19,142 bases of DNA from CAYGWX01 sp964353855 [NCBI: uncultured bacterium] (lineage in GTDB: Bacteria; Edwardsbacteria; CAYGWX01): contig CAYGWX010000036.1 of assembly GCA_964353855.1 (NCBI GenBank), positions 1 to 19,142 on the forward strand, written 5' to 3'. Of the stretch, positions 14,347 to 19,142 are shown piece by piece. The position numbers and the translations under genes were made by a program. The notes under the pieces are model-generated. The model was given only the letters and a program-made list of their open reading frames with translations. It did no database searches and was not told the DNA's origin. How positions within the stretch are numbered: position 1 is the stretch's first letter; each line of letters begins with the position of its first letter.

Positions 14347-14927
14347 GCCTTCGCGCCCCCCGCCGCAGCCGCCGCTTTCCCGGCCTTTCGTCTTACATGC
14401 TCGCCAAAGTAACGGATGCCCTTCCCCTTATAGGGCTCGGGGGGGCGGAAGGCGCGCAGGGTAGCCGTTACCTGTCCAACCAGCTCCTTATCAAAACCTT
14501 TTACAAACACGAAACTCTGCAAATCACTTCCCGCAGCCTTGGGTTGTTCCTCCACGGAGAAAGTAATACCTGTCGGGGTTTTGAAAACGATGGGGTGTGA
14601 ATAACCTAATTGCAAGGTCAGGGTATCTCCCACAACCCGGGCATTATATCCCACTCCGTAGATCGCCAATTGTTTCTGGAATCCCCGGGAGACCCCGGTA
14701 ACCATGTTGTCGATTTTAGTTCGAAAAAGTCCATGGAAAGCTTTGGCGTTTGTCGCACCTTCCGCGGGACTGATCACCAGTTGTTTCTCTTGGATGTCCA
14801 AGCGAAGGGAAAGGGGGACCACCATGTGGAGCTCGCCCTTGGGGCCCTTGACCTTAACCATCTCTTCCGTCCGTTCCACCAGTACGCCGGAGGGAATCGG
14901 AATTGGGTTTTTTCCTATTCTCGACAT
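14343..14927 (-). CDS. rplF: 50S ribosomal protein L6
   Basis: L6 lies near the sarcin-ricin loop and the factor-binding site. The 194-residue protein has the start MSRIGKNPIPIP, two related alpha/beta domains, the loop AIYGVGYNARV (88-98) and the C-terminal motif PPEPYKGKGIRYFGE. An Ala/Gly/Lys tail (KAGKAAAAAGGAKA) makes it somewhat longer than the usual 177-180 residues. It begins 15 bases after the rpsH stop with AAGG ahead of the ATG. Confidence 0.97.
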   Translation of the reverse strand: MSRIGKNPIPIPSGVLVERTEEMVKVKGPKGELHMVVPLSLRLDIQEKQLVISPAEGATNAKAFHGLFRTKIDNMVTGVSRGFQKQLAIYGVGYNARVVGDTLTLQLGYSHPIVFKTPTGITFSVEEQPKAAGSDLQSFVFVKGFDKELVGQVTATLRAFRPPEPYKGKGIRYFGEHVRRKAGKAAAAAGGAKA

Positions 14928-14942
14928 CGCCTTAGAATAATC

Positions 14943-15341
14943 TCACCAAATGTAACAAAGGATCTCTCCCCCTATGTTTTCTTTCCGAGCCTCAGGGTCG
15001 GTCCGAATCCCCTTAGAGGTGGAGAGAATGGCCAAGCCGAAGCCCCCCAGAACGGTAGGAATTTTATCCTTGCCGAGATAGATGCGCAGTCCCGGAGTGC
15101 TAACCCTTTTAAGACCGGAGATGGCGCTTTGTTCTTTCTCATTGTATTTCAAGAAAAGCTGGATCGTGCCCTGTCTACCATCGTCGAGATACTTGTAATT
15201 CGCAATCAACCGGTGTCGAAGTAGGACCTTGGCGATTTCCAGCTTCATCTTTGATGAAGGGATGTCCACGCTTTTAAGCCGGGAGTGACACCCATTTCGG
15301 ATTCTCGTCAGCATATCCGCAATCGGATCGCTTACCGCCAT
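14943..15341 (-). CDS. rpsH: 30S ribosomal protein S8
   Basis: S8 binds helix 21 of 16S rRNA and is needed for platform assembly. The 132 residues match the family, from DPIADMLTRIRNG (5-17) and VDIPSSKMKLEIA (25-37) to the RVSTPGLRIY segment and the end GGEILCYIW. It follows rpsN by 19 bases, with AGAGG before the ATG. In E. coli it represses the spc operon; I could not identify the matching mRNA site here. Confidence 0.97.
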   Translation of the reverse strand: MAVSDPIADMLTRIRNGCHSRLKSVDIPSSKMKLEIAKVLLRHRLIANYKYLDDGRQGTIQLFLKYNEKEQSAISGLKRVSTPGLRIYLGKDKIPTVLGGFGLAILSTSKGIRTDPEARKENIGGEILCYIW

Positions 15342-15360
15342 GGTTTTCCTCTTTTCTTAG

Positions 15361-15546
15361 TTACCAACTTGCTTTGACAATGCCCGGTATCTGCCCCGCC
15401 AGAGCCATCTCCCGGAAACAAATACGGCAAAGGCCGAAGCGGCGCAAATACCCTCTTGGTCGTCCACAACGTCGACAGCGGTTCCGGTGTCGAACATCGG
15501 AACTAAGTTTTTTGGCGTTTTTTTCGATTAGTGCTTTCCTTGCCAT
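15361..15546 (-). CDS. rpsN: 30S ribosomal protein S14, zinc-binding short form
   Basis: This 61-residue type Z S14 has C24, C27, C40 and C43 in two CxxC pairs, the zinc site of the C-plus family. It begins [10 protein letters not shown] and ends [11 protein letters not shown], as in other short forms. S14 sits in the small-subunit head near S3 and S10. It starts six bases after the rplE stop, with GAAGG directly before the ATG. Confidence 0.97.
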   Translation of the reverse strand: MARKALIEKNAKKLSSDVRHRNRCRRCGRPRGYLRRFGLCRICFREMALAGQIPGIVKASW

Positions 15547-15552
15547 CCTTCT

Positions 15553-16131
15553 TCACTCTCCGACGAAAGGCATGCCCATCTCACGAAGCAACTCGTAGCC
15601 CTCTTCATCGTTCCTCGCAGAGGTGACAATGGTAACGTCCATTCCCCAAAGTCGGGTCACTTTGTCGCGATCGATCTCTGGAAAGATGACGTGTTCGACG
15701 ACCCCCAGCGTGTAGTTGCCATGCCCATCGAAGGATTTTCGGGGCACTCCCCGGAAATCTCGTATTCGGGGGATCGTCGCATTGATCAACCGGTCTAAGA
15801 ACTCATACATCCGTTTCCCCCTCAGGGTTACCATGACACCGACGGGCATTCCGCTTCTCAGTTTGAAGTTGGCGATGGATTTCTTGGCCTTACGGATCGA
15901 GGGCTTCTGACCCGAAACCCTTGCCAAATCGGCTACGGCCAGATCCAGGAGTTTGATATCCTGGGTAGCCTCGCCGACCCCGATGTTGAGAACGACCTTA
16001 GTGACCTGCGGGGCTCTCAGGAAATTCTGGAATCCGAATCGCTTCATCAGCGAGGGGATAATCCGCTTCCGGTAGTCGGCGAGCAAACGGGGATTGGAAG
16101 AAACCAACTCAGACTTTGTCAAGAATCTCAC
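15553..16131 (-). CDS. rplE: 50S ribosomal protein L5
   Basis: L5 binds 5S rRNA and forms bridge B1b with S13. The core from [20 protein letters not shown] onward matches the family, with [11 protein letters not shown] (45-55), the [15 protein letters not shown] segment (91-105) and [20 protein letters not shown]. The start is uncertain. The longest frame begins at GTG 16131 and gives 192 residues, about 12 more than usual, overlapping rplX by 23 bases. TTG codons at 16122, 16107 and 16086 are alternatives, and the first of these has GGTGA upstream. There is no ATG that would give a standard length. Confidence 0.95.
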   Translation of the reverse strand: MRFLTKSELVSSNPRLLADYRKRIIPSLMKRFGFQNFLRAPQVTKVVLNIGVGEATQDIKLLDLAVADLARVSGQKPSIRKAKKSIANFKLRSGMPVGVMVTLRGKRMYEFLDRLINATIPRIRDFRGVPRKSFDGHGNYTLGVVEHVIFPEIDRDKVTRLWGMDVTIVTSARNDEEGYELLREMGMPFVGE

Positions 16132-16426
16132 CGCATTGTTTGCAGGATCGGACGCGTTTCCCTGAGGCCAAGGGTCGCTTGCCTACCGAAGTGATCTTCC
16201 CGCACTTCGGACAGACAATCATAACGTTGGAAACATGGATGGGAGCCTCCTTCTCCTGGATTCCTCCCTGTTGACCCTGTCGAACCCGACGAGTGTGCCG
16301 CTTCACGAAATGAACGCCCTCAACCAGCACGCGTCCCTCGTTTGCCAGGACCTTAAGGACCTTACCGGTCTTGTTCCGATCATCTCCCGCGATGACCTTA
16401 ACCAAATCGCCCTTGGTCACCCGCAT
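16109..16426 (-). CDS. rplX: 50S ribosomal protein L24 with zinc-ribbon tail
   Basis: L24 is an assembly initiator that binds the 5' end of 23S rRNA. The 105 residues start with a KOW motif ([21 protein letters not shown], 3-23), followed by the basic segment [12 protein letters not shown] and IHVSNVMIV. Residues C72, C75, C95 and C98 form two CxxC pairs, a probable zinc ribbon found in many but not all L24 proteins. The ATG at 16426 shares one base with the rplN stop (TGATG). Confidence 0.96.
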   Translation of the reverse strand: MRVTKGDLVKVIAGDDRNKTGKVLKVLANEGRVLVEGVHFVKRHTRRVRQGQQGGIQEKEAPIHVSNVMIVCPKCGKITSVGKRPLASGKRVRSCKQCGEILDKV

Positions 16427-16794
16427 CAGATCACCTCCGGAGCCAAGGAAACGATTTTCATGAATTGTTTTTCTCGGAGTTCTCGAGCCACGGGGCCGAA
16501 GATTCGCGTCCCCTTCGGCTCCAGTTGTTCGTCGATCAGCACGGCAGCATTCTCGTCGAACCGGATGCGGCTGCCGTCCTTTCGATGAATCTCTTTTTTG
16601 GTTCGGATGATGACAGCCTTCGCCAGCTCCCCCTTCTTGACCGCGCTCCCGGGGAGGACATCCTTGATCGACACCTTGATGATGTCTCCGATGGAGCCGT
16701 ACCGGTGATGGTGTCCACCCATAACCTTCACGCACATCGCCCGCCGGGCACCCGTGTTATCGGCGATCACCAATCGGGTGTATTCCTGAATCAC
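16426..16794 (-). CDS. rplN: 50S ribosomal protein L14
   Basis: L14 contacts 16S rRNA in bridges B5 and B8 and binds L19. The 122-residue protein has the standard length and motifs: [18 protein letters not shown] (1-18), [14 protein letters not shown] and the end [15 protein letters not shown]. Its start codon is GTG, directly abutting the rpsQ TAG with no spacer, so initiation probably depends on the ribosome that has just ended rpsQ. Confidence 0.97.
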   Translation of the reverse strand: MIQEYTRLVIADNTGARRAMCVKVMGGHHHRYGSIGDIIKVSIKDVLPGSAVKKGELAKAVIIRTKKEIHRKDGSRIRFDENAAVLIDEQLEPKGTRIFGPVARELREKQFMKIVSLAPEVI

Positions 16795-17055
16795 CTACTC
16801 CGCCTTTCCCAGGACCTTCACGACCCGCCAACGCTTTCGTTTAGAGAGGGGTCGGGTCTCTGCCAAACGGACCATGTCGCCCTCATGGCATTCGCTTCTT
16901 TCATCGTGAGCCATCAGCCACTTGGATCGGCGAATGACCTTACCGTATAACGGGTGTTTCATCAATCGCTCTACGTCGACGAGCACTGTTTTCTGCATTC
17001 GGGTGCTGACAACCCGTCCCACTCGCTCCTTCCGAAGTCCTCGTTCGATCTTCAT
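16795..17055 (-). CDS. rpsQ: 30S ribosomal protein S17
   Basis: S17 is a primary binder of the 16S rRNA 5' domain with an OB fold. The 86 residues include [32 protein letters not shown] sequence at 13-40, the HDE segment and the conserved [17 protein letters not shown] ending. It begins 13 bases after the rpmC stop with AGGGAAAG ahead of the ATG. Confidence 0.96.
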   Translation of the reverse strand: MKIERGLRKERVGRVVSTRMQKTVLVDVERLMKHPLYGKVIRRSKWLMAHDERSECHEGDMVRLAETRPLSKRKRWRVVKVLGKAE

Positions 17056-17068
17056 GGGTCTTTCCCTA

Positions 17069-17296
17069 TCATTTCTCGCTCGATGCCAATCGGCACTCTC
17101 CGCGCGCGTCCTCCCGAAGGATCGTCTGAACCCGGGCGATCTCCCGACGGACGGTTCGGAGCCGTAGGGGGTTTGTCAGCCCCTGTTGGGTCCCCTTCCG
17201 GAATCGGAGGGTGAACAACTCCTGCCGGAGCGTCTCCAATCGTTGAGCGACTTCCTCCCGGCTTAGCTCGCGAATCTGGCTGGGCTTGGTCAGCAT
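17069..17296 (-). CDS. rpmC: 50S ribosomal protein L29
   Basis: L29 lies beside L23 at the tunnel exit. The 75-residue, two-helix protein shows [21 protein letters not shown] (8-28) and the second helix with [21 protein letters not shown]. It carries a short C-terminal extension (about ten residues beyond the usual end). Its ATG lies inside the end of rplP, a seven-base overlap, with GGGAG before it. Confidence 0.95.
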   Translation of the reverse strand: MLTKPSQIRELSREEVAQRLETLRQELFTLRFRKGTQQGLTNPLRLRTVRREIARVQTILREDARGECRLASSEK

Positions 17297-17712
17297 GCTC
17301 CCTGCCCCTCACGGCTGACGACCCGCGTACGCAGAGGCAACTTGAACGCCGCCAGTGTCATTGCCTTCTCCGCTTGGTCCTGGGGGACCCCTTCGATCTC
17401 GAAAAGGATCCTCCCCGGCTTCACCACGCTCACCCAGGATTCGGGCTCTCCCTTCCCTTTTCCCATACGGGTCTCGGCCGGCTTTTTAGTCACGGGTTTG
17501 TCTGGGAAAATGCGGATGAAGACCTTTCCTCCCCGCTTCACGAAACGGGTAAGGGCTACGCGCGCGGCTTCGATCTGGCGGTTCGTCACCCAGCCGCACC
17601 CCAAGGATTGAAGCCCGTAGCCGCCGAAAGCCAGCGAATTTCCGCGATTCGCCTGCCCGCGCCTCCGGCCTCGATGCTGCTTCCTGAATTTCACCCGCTT
17701 GGGCATCAACAT
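17290..17712 (-). CDS. rplP: 50S ribosomal protein L16
   Basis: L16 helps shape the A-site tRNA binding pocket and the peptidyl-transferase region. The 140 residues begin [16 protein letters not shown] and include [12 protein letters not shown] and [24 protein letters not shown] (65-88). The ATG at 17712 is preferred over the ATG two codons later because GAGAGG lies nine bases ahead and many L16 proteins begin MLMP. It starts three bases after the rpsC stop. Confidence 0.97.
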   Translation of the reverse strand: MLMPKRVKFRKQHRGRRRGQANRGNSLAFGGYGLQSLGCGWVTNRQIEAARVALTRFVKRGGKVFIRIFPDKPVTKKPAETRMGKGKGEPESWVSVVKPGRILFEIEGVPQDQAEKAMTLAAFKLPLRTRVVSREGQGAC

Positions 17713-17715
17713 AGC

Positions 17716-18432
17716 TCAGGGCCTCTCTCCGAATCGCGCCCCTCCGGAAAACCTTCCCCGGGAGGGTTCGAAAGTGGTCGGGGTTCTGTGCGAATCCTTT
17801 TTTCCCAAGATGATATCTCCCTTCGATATCCACACCTTGACGCCGATGCAGCCGTAGGTCGTGTGGGCTGTGGCGCGAGCGAAATCGATGTCGGCCCGCA
17901 GGGTATGCAGGGGGACCCGTCCCTCCCGATAGCCCTCCGTCCGGGCGATCTCCGACCCGTCCAGACGCCCACTGCAAAAGACACGAATGCCCTCGGCCCC
18001 CATGCGCAAGGCGGAGGTCACTACCTTCCTCATCGCCCGGCGAAAGCCGATCCGCTGCTCCAGCTGCCGGGCCAGGGATTCCGCCACGAGGGCGGCATCC
18101 AGCTCAGGCGTCCTGACCTCCTGAACGTTCAGGTGAACCTCCTTCTTGGTGAGGAGCTGGATTTCTTTTTGAAGGCTTTCCACCTCAGTGCCCCGTTTGC
18201 CGATGACGGCCCCCGGGCGCGCCGTAAAGAGGGTCACCGTGACGCGCTTGGGCGTCCGTTCGATTTCGATTTTCGAGATCCCGGCCTTGGCCAGCCTGTT
18301 CCGGACGTAATTCCTCAAGGTCAGATCTTCGTGGAGCAGGTTCGCATAGTCCCGTGAGGGGGCAAACCATCGGGACTCCCAGGTTTTAACGATTCCCAGG
18401 CGCAGACCGAGGGGATGGGTCTTATGTCCCAT
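17716..18432 (-). CDS. rpsC: 30S ribosomal protein S3
   Basis: S3 forms part of the mRNA entry tunnel and has RNA-unwinding activity with S4 and S5. The 238-residue protein has the start [14 protein letters not shown], a type II KH domain with the GKRG loop (78-81), [13 protein letters not shown] and the C-terminal domain ending in [11 protein letters not shown] variable tail rich in Arg, Gly and Ser follows residue 218. A GGGAGG site precedes the ATG. Confidence 0.97.
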   Translation of the reverse strand: MGHKTHPLGLRLGIVKTWESRWFAPSRDYANLLHEDLTLRNYVRNRLAKAGISKIEIERTPKRVTVTLFTARPGAVIGKRGTEVESLQKEIQLLTKKEVHLNVQEVRTPELDAALVAESLARQLEQRIGFRRAMRKVVTSALRMGAEGIRVFCSGRLDGSEIARTEGYREGRVPLHTLRADIDFARATAHTTYGCIGVKVWISKGDIILGKKDSHRTPTTFEPSRGRFSGGARFGERP

Positions 18433-18442
18433 AGGCCCTCCC

Positions 18443-18826
18443 TTATCCTCGACCGTCCGAGGGAGTATCCACTTCGGCCTCGACTCTGGATACGCGAATC
18501 ACCAAGTGCGAGGTGCGCTTGCGCCGCACATCGGCCCGCCCCCTTGCCCTGGGGCGAAAACGCTTCAAGGTTGCGCCGCTGTCCACATATACCTCTTCCA
18601 CTCGAAGATCCTCTGGATTCAATCGTCCCTTCTCGGTCTGGCTTACCGCATTGGCAATGGCTGAACGCAGGGTCTTCTCCACGGGCACCTTGGCGGCCCG
18701 GGGAAGGAATTGGAGAGAAGAGATCGCCTCGGCACAGTTGCGGCCTCTGATCAGGTCGGCCACCGCCCGGGTCTTCCGCGGGGTCATCCTTAGGAAGCGT
18801 AGATGTGCTGTGGTTTGGCTGCTCAT
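18443..18826 (-). CDS. rplV: 50S ribosomal protein L22
   Basis: L22 lines the narrow part of the peptide exit tunnel with its long beta hairpin. The 127-residue protein has [16 protein letters not shown] (13-28), the [10 protein letters not shown] helix region and the tunnel loop around [14 protein letters not shown] (86-99). Its ATG overlaps the rpsS stop as ATGA. The C-terminal acidic tail is a little longer than usual (about 15 residues). Confidence 0.97.
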   Translation of the reverse strand: MSSQTTAHLRFLRMTPRKTRAVADLIRGRNCAEAISSLQFLPRAAKVPVEKTLRSAIANAVSQTEKGRLNPEDLRVEEVYVDSGATLKRFRPRARGRADVRRKRTSHLVIRVSRVEAEVDTPSDGRG

Positions 18827-19140
18827 GCGGGTGCAACCCCTGGTGCAACCCCTGGTGTGGTCCGCACCTCCGTGGTTCGCTCCTCCTTCTTAGACCGCAC
18901 GGCGCCGTGGGAGCGGAAGGTCCGGGAGGGAGCAAATTCTCCCAGCTTATGCCCCACCATGTTCTCCGAGACATAGACCGGGATGAACTTATTCCCGTTA
19001 TGAATGGCCAGGGTATGACCCACGAACTCCGGAGTGATCGTGGAGCGCCGGGCCCAGGTCTTCAGGACCTTCTTCTCCCCCGCCGCGGTCAGGGCGGCGA
19101 TTTTAAGCGTCAGCTTTTTATCCAGATAAGGGCCCTTTTT
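18823..19140 (-). CDS. rpsS: 30S ribosomal protein S19, N terminus cut by window edge
   Basis: S19 binds 16S rRNA in the head with S13. The visible 105 residues start at [10 protein letters not shown], so about five residues (typically M-x-R-S-V) lie beyond the right edge. Family motifs include [26 protein letters not shown] sequence and [19 protein letters not shown]. The end, [12 protein letters not shown], is an unusual tail encoded in part by a 12-bp tandem duplication. Its stop overlaps the rplV ATG. Confidence 0.96.
   Translation of the reverse strand, partial: KKGPYLDKKLTLKIAALTAAGEKKVLKTWARRSTITPEFVGHTLAIHNGNKFIPVYVSENMVGHKLGEFAPSRTFRSHGAVRSKKEERTTEVRTTPGVAPGVAPA
18831..18854. repeat. 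12-bp tandem duplication at the 3' end of rpsS
   Basis: GTGCAACCCCTG occurs twice in direct succession on the plus strand. In the rpsS frame the duplication adds four residues (one PGVA unit) to the C-terminal tail just before the overlap with rplV. Confidence 0.8.
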
Positions 19141-19142
19141 AA

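Noticed and set aside
17374-18357. Long plus-strand frame (327 codons) opposite rpsC and rplP
   Set aside because: It is the antisense shadow of highly conserved ribosomal genes in GC-rich DNA. Several similar plus-strand frames opposite guaA, rpoA and rplQ were dismissed for the same reason.

Overview
The window is one continuous block of minus-strand genes. Listed in transcription order (right to left), it carries the distal S10, spc and alpha ribosomal-protein clusters, then purine genes, then a short AT-richer accessory patch at the left edge. The gene order S19-L22-S3-L16-L29-S17-L14-L24-L5-S14-S8-L6-L18-S5-L30-L15-SecY-Adk-Map-IF1-L36-S13-S11-S4-RpoA-L17 is the classical bacterial order. 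The high GC content of most of the window, the zinc-ribbon ribosomal paralogs (S4, S14, L24, L36) and the HEAT-repeat protein suggest a high-GC Gram-negative bacterium. The Desulfobacterota, Myxococcota, Methylomirabilota or Nitrospirota area is my inference; the window alone does not fix the phylum.

Region 6609-19142 is the translation-machinery superoperon. Genes are packed tightly, with many ATGA, GTGA or TGATG stop-start overlaps that imply translational coupling. S19 is cut by the right edge. The operon ends in a clear Rho-independent terminator just after rplQ (6562-6590).

Region 6284-6560 is the most unusual intergenic stretch. Only 12 bp past the terminator T-tract lies a good sigma70-type promoter pointing at purH. 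Behind it the predicted purH leader is made almost entirely of eight head-to-tail 21-bp repeats, each of which can fold as a small hairpin. PurH itself is only the IMP cyclohydrolase half, with no room downstream for the AICAR transformylase half.

Region 709-5550 holds a 911-residue HEAT-repeat protein with a 150-residue glycine-rich insert, GMP synthase (guaA, whose start codon is at the foot of a 10-bp inverted repeat) and a small unrecognised protein. PurH makes IMP and GuaA the final GMP, so two purine steps sit together with the HEAT protein between them.

Region 1-700 differs in base composition. A strong promoter overlapping a 12-bp direct repeat fires into a roughly 250-nt structured leader. 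It is followed by a small TIR-domain protein (TTG start, excellent ribosome binding site) of the kind found in bacterial NAD-depleting immune systems. The partner genes, if any, lie beyond the left edge, so no complete defence system can be claimed.
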